Part shown: in pieces, positions 7,674 through 16,811 of the stretch
Position numbering within the stretch: the first letter of the stretch is position 1
How the letters are laid out: each line of letters opens with the position of its first letter
Source of the DNA: Extensimonas soli
Lineage (GTDB): Bacteria > Pseudomonadota > Gammaproteobacteria > Burkholderiales > Burkholderiaceae_C
Reading direction: 5' to 3'
DNA: 64,000 nt
NCBI RefSeq assembly: GCF_029211265.1
Contig: NZ_JARGEL010000013.1
Span: 186,001 to 250,000, forward strand
Notes under the pieces: model-generated
Databases searched by the model: none
Told to the model about the DNA's origin: nothing
What the model saw: only the letters and a program-made list of their open reading frames with translations
Position numbers and translations under genes: made by a program

Positions 7674-10600
7674 TCAATCCTCCAGCGTCATCAGGCTCGC
7701 GTTGCCGCCCACCGCGGCGGTGTTGACGCTGATGCTGCGCTCGCGCACCAGGCGCTCGGGGCGGTAGGGCGGGGTGAGCAGCGGCACGATCGGGCCGGGG
7801 CGTGCGGCGAGCCGCTGGCGCCACGCCATAGCGAGCGCGGCCGCGCCCTCGAAGAGCAGCAGGTCTATGGGTTCGGCGCGCAGGTCTTCGCTCAGGCGGC
7901 AGCACGCCTGCAGCGCTGCGGGCAGGGTGCGCCAGATTTTTTGCGCTTGCGCCTCGGCTGGCCAGACGAGCGGCGCACCGCTTGCGACCGCGGCCACGAG
8001 CTGCGCGGCGTAGCCCGCGGGCGTGGCCGCGCTGCCGCCGAGCAGACGGCGCGGCAGCAGGCGCAGCCGGTTGTCCTCGCCCGTGGGGCCGGGCAGTGGG
8101 AGTTCGAGAGAGGCGAGCATATGGGCCAGGTGAAATTCGAGCAGCGCCAGGAGCCGTTGCCGCTCCTCAGCGCCGAAAAGCACCTCGCCCTGCGCTTCGA
8201 GCCAGTCACGCAGCGCTGCTACGTCCGGGGCCTCGGCCGGGGTGTCTTTCGCGTGCCGCGCTTGCGCAAAACGCGGCGACTGAGCCTGCGCGAGCAGCCG
8301 CAGCAGGTACAGCGGCCCGCCCGCCTTGGGGCCGGTGCCAGAGAGCCCCTCGCCGCCGAAAGGCTGCACGCCCACTACCGCACCGATGAGGTTGCGGTTG
8401 ACGTAGAGGTTGCCGACCTGGGCATGCTGCGCGACGTATTCCACCGTGGCGGCTATGCGGCTGTGCACGCCCATCGTCAGTCCGTAACCTGTGGCGTTGA
8501 TTTCTTCGAGCAGGGCGTCGAGCGCGTTGGCGCGAAAGCGCTGCACGTGCAGGATGGGGCCGAAGTGCTCTCCGCCTATGGACTCGATGCTATCAATTTC
8601 AATAACCGTGGGGGCGACGAAGGTGCCGGCGGTGCAGGCGGGCGGCGGCTCCAGCCTGTGCACGCGGTAGTCGGCGCGGGCCATGCGTGCGACGTGCGCT
8701 TCGAGTGCCGCTTTGGCCTCGGCATCGATCACCGGGCCGACGTCGGTGCGCAGTTCGCGCGGGTCGCCAAGGCGCAGCTCCTGCAGCGCTCCGAGCAGCA
8801 TGTTCAAGGTCTTGTCGGCGATTTCTTCCTGCAGGCACAGCACGCGCAGCGCCGAGCAGCGCTGCCCGGCCGAGTTGAAAGCGGAAGCCATCGCGTCGGC
8901 CACTACCTGTTCGGTGAGCGCGCTCGAGTCGACGATCATCGCGTTGAGCCCGCCGGTCTCGGCGATCAGCGGCACTTCCTCGGCGCGCGCGGCGAGCGTG
9001 CTCTGGATGGCACGCGCCACGGCGGTGGAGCCGGTGAACATCACGCCGCGGATGCGTGGGCTGGCCACCAGGCGCGCCCCCACCGTCTCGCCGCGCCCCG
9101 GCAGCAGCTGCAGCGCCTCGCCCGGGATGCCTGCTTCGTGCAGCAGGCGCACGGCCTCGAAGGCGGTGAGCGGGGTCTGCTCGGCGGGTTTGGCGAGCAC
9201 GGCATTGCCCGCCGCGAGCGCCGCCGCGATCTGGCCGACGAAGATCGACAAGGGAAAGTTCCACGGGCTGATGCACACCACCGGGCCCAGCGGTCGGGGA
9301 TTTCCGGGCGCAAGGCGGCGCAGCTCGGCGGCGTAGTAGCGGCAGAAATCGACGGCTTCGCGGACCTCGCCCACAGCGTCGGCCCAGGTCTTGCCGGCTT
9401 CGCGCACGATGAGGGCAAGCAGCGCGTCGGTGTGGGCTTCGAGCGCGTCGGCGGCCGCTTCGAGCCGCTGCGCGCGCTCTTGCGGCGAGGTCTCGCCCCA
9501 GCGGGCATGGGCGGCGGTTTCGAGGGCCGCTTCGATCGCCGCTGCGTCGGCCTCGATCGCCGCACCGAGCAGGTCGGACCTATCGGCCGGATTGCGGCAG
9601 GGCAGCCCGACGGCTCCTGCGCGCACCGTCCCGCCCACGAGTGGGGTGGCCGTGCGCGTGATGGCGGCCTCGGCGGCGATGCGCGCTGCGAGCCGCTGCT
9701 GCGTGCTGCGATCGGCGAGATCGAGTCCCAGCGCATTGCGCCGCTGTGGGGCGAAAAGTTCGGGCGGCGCAGGGATGCGGGGGTGTGGCGCGCCGCCGAG
9801 TGCCTGGGCGCGTGCCACCGGGTCGGCGAGCAGCGCTGTGAGCGGCACGTCGGCCGCGATGCGGTTGACGAAACTGGTGTTGGCGCCGTTTTCCAGCAGC
9901 CGGCGCACGAGATAAGGCAGCAGCGTCTCGTGGCTGCCCACCGGGGCGTAGATGCGCACCTGGCGGTGGCGCTCGGGGTGGCCCACGAGCGATGCATAGA
10001 GCGGCTCGCCCATGCCGTGCAGGCACTGGAATTCATAATCGCCGGGCTGCCAGCGCTCGCCAGCCAGGTGAAAGATCGCTGCGAGCGTATGCGCGTTGTG
10101 CGTGGCGAATTGGGGATAGACCACGTCGCGCGCGGCCAGCAGCCGTTTGGCGCAGGCGAGGTAGGAAACGTCGGTATAGACCTTGCGCGTATAGACGGGA
10201 TAGCCAGCGAGTCCATCGACCTGGGCGCGCTTGATCTCGCTGTCCCAGTAGGCGCCTTTGACGAGGCGCACCATCAGGCGCCGCCCCCGGGCCCGCGCCT
10301 GCGCCACGAGCCAGTCGATCACGAAAGGCGCACGTTTTTGGTAAGCCTGCACGACGAAGCCGAGCCCGTCCCAACCGGCGAGCTCGGGGTCGGCGAGCGC
10401 CGCTTCGAGCAGGTCGAGCGAGAGCTCGAGCCGGTCGGCTTCTTCGGCGTCGATGTTCAGGCCGATGTCGTAGCGTTTGGCGAGCCGGCACAGCTGCAGC
10501 AGGCGCGGCAGCAGCTCGGCGCGCACGCGCTCGGGCTGGGACCAGTGGTAGCGCGGGTGCAGGGCGCTCAGTTTCACCGAGATGCCGTTGCCGCCGATCA

Positions 10601-11318
10601 CGCCGCGCCCGGCGTCGCGCCGGCCGATGGCGTGGATGGCATGTGCGTAGTCGGCCAGGTAGCGTGCGGCGTCTTGCGCCGTCATTGCCGCTTCGCCCAG
10701 CATGTCGAAAGAGTAGCGAAAGCCTTGCTTTTCGAGCGGCTGCACGCGCGCTAGCGCTTCATCGATCGTGCGGCCGGTGACGAAGGTTTCGCCGAGCAGG
10801 CGCATGGCCAGGTCCATTCCCCCGCGCACCAGCGGTTCGCCGCCGCGTGCGAGCAGGCGCGTGAGGGCGGAAGACAGCGCCCTTTCCTCGACGAGCGCGG
10901 CGAGCTTGCCGGTGACGAGCAGGCCCCAGGCTGCGGCATTGACGAAGATCGAGCGGCTGTGGCCCAGGTGCTCGCGCCAATGTCCATGCGCGAGCTTGTC
11001 GCGGATGAGGGCATCGCGCGTGGCGACGTCGGGGATGCGCAGCAGCGCCTCGGCCAGGCACATGAGCGCCACGCCCTCGCGGCTCGAAAGGCTGAATTCG
11101 GCCATCAGCGCGGCCACGCCGCCTTGCCTGCGTTGTTTGTCGCGCAGCGCCTGCGCGAGTTCGCTGGCGAGCTGCTCGACGTGCGGCAAAAGACCGGCCG
11201 GCCAGGCGCTTTCTGCGACGCGCGCCGGCACGCATTCAGGCTCGGGTGCGCGCGTGGCCGCGGCGATCGCGTCGCGCAAGCGGTCGGTAGCGGAGGCGGG
11301 CAGGAATGCGGGGGGCAT
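7674..11318 (-). CDS. putA: Bifunctional PutA: proline dehydrogenase / glutamate-semialdehyde dehydrogenase
   Basis: The 1214-residue enzyme oxidises proline to glutamate at the membrane surface. The FAD-dependent proline dehydrogenase part (about 60-480) shows SFDMLGEAAMTAQDAARY, GISVKLSALHPRY and LVKGAYWDSEIKRAQ. The aldehyde dehydrogenase part (about 560-1020) shows CISPWNFPLSIFVGQ, the NAD-binding FTGSTAVARAI and the catalytic Cys821 in NSAGQRCSA. A C-terminal domain follows (VQPFGGEGLSGTGPKAGG onward), as in long-type PutA. The N-terminal ribbon-helix-helix DNA-binding domain of E. coli PutA is absent, so this protein should not repress its own gene. Three evenly spaced TGCAAAA-like repeats lie about 70-90 bp upstream of the start. 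Confidence 0.95.
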   Translation of the reverse strand: MPPAFLPASATDRLRDAIAAATRAPEPECVPARVAESAWPAGLLPHVEQLASELAQALRDKQRRQGGVAALMAEFSLSSREGVALMCLAEALLRIPDVATRDALIRDKLAHGHWREHLGHSRSIFVNAAAWGLLVTGKLAALVEERALSSALTRLLARGGEPLVRGGMDLAMRLLGETFVTGRTIDEALARVQPLEKQGFRYSFDMLGEAAMTAQDAARYLADYAHAIHAIGRRDAGRGVIGGNGISVKLSALHPRYHWSQPERVRAELLPRLLQLCRLAKRYDIGLNIDAEEADRLELSLDLLEAALADPELAGWDGLGFVVQAYQKRAPFVIDWLVAQARARGRRLMVRLVKGAYWDSEIKRAQVDGLAGYPVYTRKVYTDVSYLACAKRLLAARDVVYPQFATHNAHTLAAIFHLAGERWQPGDYEFQCLHGMGEPLYASLVGHPERHRQVRIYAPVGSHETLLPYLVRRLLENGANTSFVNRIAADVPLTALLADPVARAQALGGAPHPRIPAPPELFAPQRRNALGLDLADRSTQQRLAARIAAEAAITRTATPLVGGTVRAGAVGLPCRNPADRSDLLGAAIEADAAAIEAALETAAHARWGETSPQERAQRLEAAADALEAHTDALLALIVREAGKTWADAVGEVREAVDFCRYYAAELRRLAPGNPRPLGPVVCISPWNFPLSIFVGQIAAALAAGNAVLAKPAEQTPLTAFEAVRLLHEAGIPGEALQLLPGRGETVGARLVASPRIRGVMFTGSTAVARAIQSTLAARAEEVPLIAETGGLNAMIVDSSALTEQVVADAMASAFNSAGQRCSALRVLCLQEEIADKTLNMLLGALQELRLGDPRELRTDVGPVIDAEAKAALEAHVARMARADYRVHRLEPPPACTAGTFVAPTVIEIDSIESIGGEHFGPILHVQRFRANALDALLEEINATGYGLTMGVHSRIAATVEYVAQHAQVGNLYVNRNLIGAVVGVQPFGGEGLSGTGPKAGGPLYLLRLLAQAQSPRFAQARHAKDTPAEAPDVAALRDWLEAQGEVLFGAEERQRLLALLEFHLAHMLASLELPLPGPTGEDNRLRLLPRRLLGGSAATPAGYAAQLVAAVASGAPLVWPAEAQAQKIWRTLPAALQACCRLSEDLRAEPIDLLLFEGAAALAMAWRQRLAARPGPIVPLLTPPYRPERLVRERSISVNTAAVGGNASLMTLED

Positions 11319-11371
11319 CGACTGAATCCTGGCTGAGCGGTCGCAATGCAGGGTTGGGCGAAAATCGCCTG

Positions 11372-11410
11372 TGCGACATCGTGCAAAAGACATGCAAAAT
11401 TCGTGCAAGC
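11372..11410. promoter_or_regulatory. Helically phased TGCAAAA repeats between putA and ylqF
   Basis: TGCAAAA occurs at 11382-11388 and 11393-11399, and TGCAAGC at 11404-11410. These are exactly 11 bp apart; a weaker TGCGACA lies at 11372. The array sits between the divergent putA and ylqF starts. Repeats spaced by one helical turn are typical of sites bound on one DNA face by an oligomeric regulator. Since PutA here lacks a DNA-binding domain, an Lrp/AsnC- or other-type proline regulator is a reasonable guess. Function is inferred. Confidence 0.4.
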
Positions 11411-11512
11411 TACACATGGCATGGCCAGCCCGCCGCCGTGTGCGGTATGCCTTGGCATGGCACCTTCAATTTCCAATCTTCAACTTTCTCAACGAACGAA
11501 AGACTCTCTCGC

Positions 11513-12442
11513 ATGGCCATCCAATGGTTCCCCGGCCACATGCGCAGCACGCAAAAGGCGATCACTGCGCGCATTGCGGACATCGACGTGGTGATCGAGC
11601 TGCTCGATGCGCGCCTGCCGGGCTCGAGCGCGAACCCCTTGCTCGCCGAGCTCACGGGCCACAAGCCCACGCTCAAGGTACTGAACAAGCAAGACCTCGC
11701 CGACCCCGAGCGCACACAGCAGTGGCTCGCGTGGTACGGCGCCCAGCCCGGCACGCGCGCGCTCGCGCTCGACGCCTCGGACGCGGCGCCGGCCAGGCGC
11801 CTGATCGAAGGCTGCCGCGCACTCGCGCCGCAGCGCGGCGGCATGGCCAAGCCCCTGCGCGTGCTGGTGTGCGGCGTGCCCAACGTGGGCAAGTCCACAC
11901 TGATCAACACCTTGAACGCCAAACGCCAGGCAAAGACGGGCGACGAGGCCGGCATCACGAAGCAGGAGCAGCGCATCACGCTCGCCGACGACTTTTATCT
12001 GTGGGACACGCCGGGCATGCTCTGGCCGCGCATTGCCGTGCCACAAAGCGGTTTCCACCTGGCCGCGAGCGGCGCCGTGGGCCGCAACGCCTACGACGAG
12101 GAATTGGTGGCGCTAGAGCTGCTGCGCCGTTTGCAGCAGCCCTACGCCCCGCTGCTCGAAGCGCGCTACCGGCTTGGCCTCGCGCCCGCGGCTCTCGCGG
12201 CATTGTCCGACGAAGAACTGCTCGAAGCCATAGGCCGCAAGCGCGGCGCCGTGATGGCGGGCGGGCGCGTGAGCCGGCAAAAGGCCGCCGAGATCGTGCT
12301 CAACGACTTTCGCAGCGGCGTGCTGGGCCGCATCACGCTCGAGACGCCCGAAGAATTTGCCGCCTGGCAGGTCGCTGCCGCGCTCGAAGATGCGCAGCGC
12401 GCAGCACGCAAGGCGGCGCAAAAACGCCGGCCCCGCCCATGA
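11513..12442 (+). CDS. ylqF: YlqF/RbgA-type circularly permuted GTPase, ribosome biogenesis
   Basis: The 309-residue protein starts MAIQWFPGHMRSTQKAI, the conserved start of YlqF/RbgA. The GTPase motifs are permuted: G4 NKQD (58-61) comes before G1 GVPNVGKST (121-129), and G3 is DTPG. In Bacillus, RbgA helps late 50S subunit maturation; the same role is assumed here. The ATG at 11513 is chosen by family alignment over an upstream in-frame start at 11306, which overlaps the putA start. Confidence 0.93.
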   Translation: MAIQWFPGHMRSTQKAITARIADIDVVIELLDARLPGSSANPLLAELTGHKPTLKVLNKQDLADPERTQQWLAWYGAQPGTRALALDASDAAPARRLIEGCRALAPQRGGMAKPLRVLVCGVPNVGKSTLINTLNAKRQAKTGDEAGITKQEQRITLADDFYLWDTPGMLWPRIAVPQSGFHLAASGAVGRNAYDEELVALELLRRLQQPYAPLLEARYRLGLAPAALAALSDEELLEAIGRKRGAVMAGGRVSRQKAAEIVLNDFRSGVLGRITLETPEEFAAWQVAAALEDAQRAARKAAQKRRPRP

Positions 12443-12470
12443 CAGCGAAGCCGGCGCAGGCCAATTCAAC

Positions 12471-14072
12471 TTATGCGAAAGCCTTCGCGTACTCGGCCTT
12501 GAGCTCTCGCTTGAGCAGCTTGTTCGCAGCGCTGATGGGCATCGAGGTGCGGAAGAAGATGCGCTTGGGCGTCTTGAAGCCGGCCAGGCGCTCGCGGCAG
12601 TATTCGATCATCTCGGCTTCGGTGGCGGTACTGCCTGCGCGCGCGATCACGGCCGCGGCGACGGCCTCGCCCCAGCGCTCGTCGGGCAGGCCGAACACGG
12701 CGCACTGCATCACGGCAGGGTGCGTGCCGAGCACGCTTTCGACCTCCTGGCAATAGACGTTTTCGCCGCCACTCTTGATCATGTCCTTCTTGCGGTCGGC
12801 GAAGAAATGGTTGCCCTCGGCGTCGCGGAACATGACGTCGCCCGTGTGGAACCAGCCGCCTCGAAACACGCGCTGGTTGGTTTCTTCATTTTTGTAATAG
12901 CCCTTCATCACCGCCGGGCCGCGCACGATCTGCTCGCCTGCCGTGCCTATGGGCACGTCCTTGTCCTCGTCATCGACCAGGCGCAGTTCCACGCAATAGG
13001 CTGCGGGCCAGCCGACCCAGCGGCCGTCGCCGTTGGGCATTTCGTCCCAGCTGCCGATGCTGCCCACCGTCTGCGGTGCTGCGGTGGTTTCGCTCATGCC
13101 TTGGCCCGAGTAAAAACGCAGATTCGGCGCCACCTGCTTCCAGCCATCGATCATGGCTTTGGGGATGGTCGAGGCCCAGCTCACAAACTTGCTGGCGCTG
13201 CTGAGGTCGCAGGTCTTGAAATTGGGGCAGGCGATCAGCGCCACATAGAGCGTGGGCGGCAGCGCCGTCGCCGTGATGCGGTGGCGCTCGATCAGCTCGA
13301 TCATTTGCACGGGCTGGGGCGACTGCGTCATCACGATGGTGATCTGGTGGGTCAGGCACAGCGTGCAAAAAAGGTACGCAGCCATGTGGATCAGCGGAAT
13401 GCTGACCAAAAAGCGGTCATCCTTGGAGTAGCCGATGTTCATCGACCAGCCCATGTGCGCCGCGTAGTAATTGGCGTGCGTGGAGAGAACGCCCTTGGGC
13501 GCGGATTCGGTACCACTCGTGAAGAGCAGCGTGGCCACGTCGTCGCTTTCGATCAGCACCTCGGGCTCGTGCGTGGGGCCTGGCAGCAACTCGTCAAAGG
13601 CCATCCAGCCCGCAGGACGGCTTGGGCTTGGGCCGAATTGCACGAACTGCTGCACGCCAGTGAGTTTGTCGAGCACGGGGGACACATTGCCCAGCAAGGC
13701 ATCTTCGACGAAGAACCATTTGGTTTCGGAAAAGGTGATCAGGTGTTGCACATCGGGCGGCTGCAGCATGAAGTTGATCGGCACCATCCAGGCGCCGATT
13801 TTGTGCAGCGCGTAGCCGAGCACGAGGAATTCGATGCTGTTGCGCGAAAGCGCGGCCACCTTGTCGCCTTTGGCGATGCCGCGTTGCGTCAAGTTGTGCG
13901 CCACGGCGTTGGCCATGCTGTTGAGCTCGGCGTAGGTGACGCTGCGGCTCTTACCATCCGTGGTGTAGTAGATGATGGCGGGCTTTTTCGGCGCCGCGAG
14001 GGCCGAGCGGCGCAGGCCGTCGCCGAGATTTTGGCGGCGTAGCAGGTTCATTTCGAGCGCGGTGATGCTCAT
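12471..14072 (-). CDS. Acyl-CoA ligase (AMP-forming, ANL superfamily)
   Basis: The 533-residue protein shows the ANL P-loop TLLFTSGTESAPKGV near residue 185, FYSGQGMSETTAA near 330, GGWFHTGD near 415 and the C-terminal domain DRKKDMIKSGGENVYCQEVE with KLLKRELKAEY. This is the FadD/fatty- or aromatic-acid CoA ligase pattern. Substrate cannot be assigned. It is a single gene, convergent with ylqF, with a recognisable sigma70-type promoter upstream. Confidence 0.88.
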   Translation of the reverse strand: MSITALEMNLLRRQNLGDGLRRSALAAPKKPAIIYYTTDGKSRSVTYAELNSMANAVAHNLTQRGIAKGDKVAALSRNSIEFLVLGYALHKIGAWMVPINFMLQPPDVQHLITFSETKWFFVEDALLGNVSPVLDKLTGVQQFVQFGPSPSRPAGWMAFDELLPGPTHEPEVLIESDDVATLLFTSGTESAPKGVLSTHANYYAAHMGWSMNIGYSKDDRFLVSIPLIHMAAYLFCTLCLTHQITIVMTQSPQPVQMIELIERHRITATALPPTLYVALIACPNFKTCDLSSASKFVSWASTIPKAMIDGWKQVAPNLRFYSGQGMSETTAAPQTVGSIGSWDEMPNGDGRWVGWPAAYCVELRLVDDEDKDVPIGTAGEQIVRGPAVMKGYYKNEETNQRVFRGGWFHTGDVMFRDAEGNHFFADRKKDMIKSGGENVYCQEVESVLGTHPAVMQCAVFGLPDERWGEAVAAAVIARAGSTATEAEMIEYCRERLAGFKTPKRIFFRTSMPISAANKLLKRELKAEYAKAFA

Positions 14073-14150
14073 GGGGTTTGTCTCCTAGAAACGGTGGATC
14101 GAGGGCCCGTCTGCAGCGATGGTTTTGTGGTGTTGTGCGCAGACGAGGCC

Positions 14151-14179
14151 ATTCTAGAGATGTAAAGGGTTCGATCCAA
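14151..14179 (-). promoter_or_regulatory. Sigma70-like promoter for the acyl-CoA ligase
   Basis: On the minus strand TTGGAT (14179-14174) and TAGAAT (14156-14151) are separated by 17 nt, close to the consensus layout. Transcription would begin about 70 nt upstream of the ligase ATG. Confidence 0.5.
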
Positions 14180-14291
14180 TTGCAGCCAATGCGCAAGAGT
14201 GCCCTCGGCACCTATCGCGCAGCCACGGTTATGATCGCTGTACGCTGTTGGACGTACGGCCCGCGTGCCGTAGCGTGCCGATGTGGCCCAG

Positions 14292-14368
14292 CTGCCCGTA
14301 GCTCAACCGGATAGAGCAATAGCCTTCTAAGCTATAGGTCGGGGGTTCGAGTCCCTCCGGGCAGGCCA
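14292..14368 (+). tRNA. tRNA-Arg (anticodon TCT)
   Basis: The 77-nt sequence folds as a complete tRNA. The 7-bp acceptor stem pairs CTGCCCG with CGGGCAG. TA at positions 8-9 is followed by the D arm GCTC...GAGC. The anticodon stem ATAGC/GCTAT holds the loop CTTCTAA with anticodon TCT, and the T arm has the TTCGAGT loop. The 3' CCA is encoded (14366-14368). Confidence 0.97.
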
Positions 14369-14427
14369 GACGGGTTTTCCGCCGTGTTTTTATCGCCTTC
14401 CCTCATCGTCCATCTCACGGTGTGCGC

Positions 14428-15891
14428 ATGAATGCTGCCATGCACAATCTTCTCGACCCCCTGAGCCTGTCGGCGGTGGCGCTCGATGTGCTGGCCGTGC
14501 AGCGAGGGTCGGTGCAGGGCCTGGAGGCGCGTCAGCGTTTGCGGCTTGCGCACGTGCTCGATGCCGCGTTGCGTGGCTCGCGCCTGTACCGGGAGCACTG
14601 GCCCCGCGGTGCAACGGCTGCTACGCCCTTGGCTGCGCTGCCCATGGTCTCGCGCGGGCAGTTGATGGGGAGCTTTGCCGACTGGGTGACCGACCCGCAA
14701 CTGGAGCTCGCGGCGCTGCGCGCGTTCACGGCCGACCCGCAGCGTATTGCGGAGCCTTGGCTCGGGCGCTACCTGGTGTGGGAGAGCTCGGGCACCAGCG
14801 GCGAGCCCGGCATCTTCGTGCAGGACGCGCAGGCGATGGCGGTGTACGACGCGCTCGAAGCCCTGCGCCGCGCGCCACCGCAGGCGCTGCGGCGCTGGTT
14901 CGACCCGTGGTATCTGAGCGAGCGCAGCGCCTTCATCGGCGCCACGAGCGGACATTTTGCGAGCTATGTGTCGTTTCGGCGCCTGTGCGCGCTCAACCCC
15001 TGGCTCGCGGCCAGCATGCGCAGCTTTTCCATTCAGCAGCCATTGGCTGAACTGGTGTGCGCGCTCAACGATTTCGCGCCCACGGTGCTCGCCACCTACC
15101 CCACGGTGGCGAGCGTGCTGGCCGACGAGGCCGAGCAGGGCCGCTTGCGTATTGCGCCGCGCGAAATCTGGCTTGGCGGTGAAACCCTGGGCGCTGCAGC
15201 ACGCGCGCACATTACCGAGGCCTTGGGCGGCGCGGTGCGCTGCAGCTACGGCGCCTCGGAATTCCTCTCCATGGCCTGGGAGTGCGCGCACGGGCAACTG
15301 CACTTGAATGCCGACTGGGTGATCCTGGAGCCGGTGGACGAGCGCTTCCGTCCCGTGCCTGCGGGCCAGCCCTCGTGCAGCGTGCTGCTGACCAATTTGG
15401 CGAACCGCGTGCAGCCGCTGGTTCGCTGCGACCTCGGCGACCAGGTCACGCTGCATGCCGAGCCCTGCGCCTGCGGCTCGCCGCTGCCCGCGCTCACGGT
15501 GCAGGGGCGCCAGGACGAGCCGCTGGTCATGGCAGGGCGCGACGGCCAGCCCGTGACCTTGCTGCCGATGGCGGTTTCCACCGTGCTCGAAGAAGAGGCC
15601 GGGGTGTTCGACTTTCATCTGCGCCAGCAGGACGCGCACACGCTGGTGCTGCGCCTCGGGCTGCAGGGTGCGGACGGACAGGCCGCGCTGGCACGCTGCA
15701 GCGCTGCGCTCGAGGCCTTTGCGGCAGCGCAAGGCGTGGAGCGGCTGCGCGTGCGCGGCCAATTGGGCCAAGCCATGCCGCGCGGGCGCAGTGGCAAGGC
15801 TTGCCGCATCGTCGCGTGCGCAACGCCGCGAAAGGTGCCGGGTGCAGCCGCCATGCCCGGCGCTACCGACGGCGGTCAGCCGGCGCGTTGA
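14428..15891 (+). CDS. PaaK/CapK-like adenylate-forming protein
   Basis: The 487-residue protein resembles phenylacetate-CoA ligase and coenzyme F390 synthetase-like enzymes. It has the adenylation P-loop VWESSGTSGEPGIF near residue 120, TYPTVASVLADEA, IWLGGETLG near 250, CSYGASEFLSMAWEC (the YGxxE motif) and RCDLGDQVT near 330. It lacks the usual full C-terminal lysine domain of FadD types, and the substrate is unknown. It stands alone 60 bp after tRNA-Arg, and its 3' end overlaps the convergent dgcZ-like gene by 16 bp. ATG 14428 is used; a GTG two codons earlier is also possible. Confidence 0.75.
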   Translation: MNAAMHNLLDPLSLSAVALDVLAVQRGSVQGLEARQRLRLAHVLDAALRGSRLYREHWPRGATAATPLAALPMVSRGQLMGSFADWVTDPQLELAALRAFTADPQRIAEPWLGRYLVWESSGTSGEPGIFVQDAQAMAVYDALEALRRAPPQALRRWFDPWYLSERSAFIGATSGHFASYVSFRRLCALNPWLAASMRSFSIQQPLAELVCALNDFAPTVLATYPTVASVLADEAEQGRLRIAPREIWLGGETLGAAARAHITEALGGAVRCSYGASEFLSMAWECAHGQLHLNADWVILEPVDERFRPVPAGQPSCSVLLTNLANRVQPLVRCDLGDQVTLHAEPCACGSPLPALTVQGRQDEPLVMAGRDGQPVTLLPMAVSTVLEEEAGVFDFHLRQQDAHTLVLRLGLQGADGQAALARCSAALEAFAAAQGVERLRVRGQLGQAMPRGRSGKACRIVACATPRKVPGAAAMPGATDGGQPAR

Positions 15892-16784
15892 GCCAGCGGG
15901 GGTTGCGCTGGTGCATCCAACAGCATGAAGCGGTTGCGTCCCGCCTGTTTGCCTGCGTACATGGCCTGGTCGGCGCGCTGCAGCGCGGAACTCAGGTCGT
16001 CCTCGTCCTGCACCTGCGTCAGACCGATCGTGACGCTGAGGGCCAGGGGCTCTTGTTGCGACAGTGGCATCAGTGCGGTGCGCACCGCTTCGAGCAGCCT
16101 TTGCGCGGCGTGCTGGGCATCTTCGGCGCTGTGCGTCTGCAGCAGGACGACGAATTCCTCGCCGCCGAAGCGGTAAATCGGCTCATTGCCTCGCATGTTT
16201 TTCCGCAGCGTGCGCGCCAGATGGCGCAGCGCCTGATCGCCCACCTGGTGGCCGAGGCGGTCATTGACGGCTTTGAAATGGTCGGCGTCAATCATCGCCA
16301 GGTAAAAAAACGCTTGGTTGCGCCGGCAGGCTTTCTGGAAGTCGGAAAAATCGTGTTCCAGACCGTGGCGCAGCGGCAATCCGGTGAGCGGATCGTGCCG
16401 GATCGCTTCGGTGACGAGCCGTCCCTTGAGCGCCGTCAGCAGGCGCATCAGTTCGTCCTGCGCCTGCTCGAAGGCGTCCACCTGCGCGGCAGAGACCGCT
16501 TGCCCTGTCTGTGCCTGCTCCATGATGGCGCGGATCGCATCGTGCATGCGGTGGTGCGCGGCTTCCAGTGCTTTCGCCTTGTGTGCGTTGATGCCCTGGA
16601 GCATGCCCGCGTGCGAGCGCAGCCATAGTCCGAGCTGGCAAACTTCGTGCGCCGCCGGGTCCAGCACGTCCGCCCCAGGTACGGTATGTGTCAGGGCGCT
16701 GCGCAAAACCTGTCGTCCCCAGGCGAGGTGCGCGTTGAGTGCCTCGTCGAGCGCGCGGATCATGGGTTCGTATTCGAGATGCAT
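15876..16784 (-). CDS. dgcZ: DgcZ-like diguanylate cyclase with zinc-binding CZB domain
   Basis: The 302-residue protein has the layout of E. coli DgcZ/YdeH. An N-terminal CZB domain carries the expected zinc ligands His19, Cys49, His77 (or His78) and His81. A GGDEF domain follows with DPLTGLPLRHG near 131, IDADHFKAVND near 165 and the active-site GGEEF at 207-211. It should make cyclic di-GMP, with zinc occupancy controlling activity in the known homologue. The inhibitory site reads R198-G-N-E201 where RxxD is usual, so product inhibition may be weakened. It follows the thioredoxin-like gene by 27 bp. Confidence 0.88.
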   Translation of the reverse strand: MHLEYEPMIRALDEALNAHLAWGRQVLRSALTHTVPGADVLDPAAHEVCQLGLWLRSHAGMLQGINAHKAKALEAAHHRMHDAIRAIMEQAQTGQAVSAAQVDAFEQAQDELMRLLTALKGRLVTEAIRHDPLTGLPLRHGLEHDFSDFQKACRRNQAFFYLAMIDADHFKAVNDRLGHQVGDQALRHLARTLRKNMRGNEPIYRFGGEEFVVLLQTHSAEDAQHAAQRLLEAVRTALMPLSQQEPLALSVTIGLTQVQDEDDLSSALQRADQAMYAGKQAGRNRFMLLDAPAQPPLAQRAG

Positions 16785-16811
16785 AGATGCGGTGCGAGTG
16801 CTTGTTGTTGT

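Noticed and set aside
6474-10754. A 1426-codon open frame on the plus strand opposite the Nudix gene and putA
   Set aside because: It is antisense to the well-conserved putA and Nudix genes, has a His/Arg/Gly-rich composition typical of reversed high-GC coding DNA, and shows no family motifs.
14332-15771. Long minus-strand frame opposite the PaaK-like gene
   Set aside because: The plus-strand frame has clear ANL motifs; the minus frame has none and overlaps tRNA-Arg.
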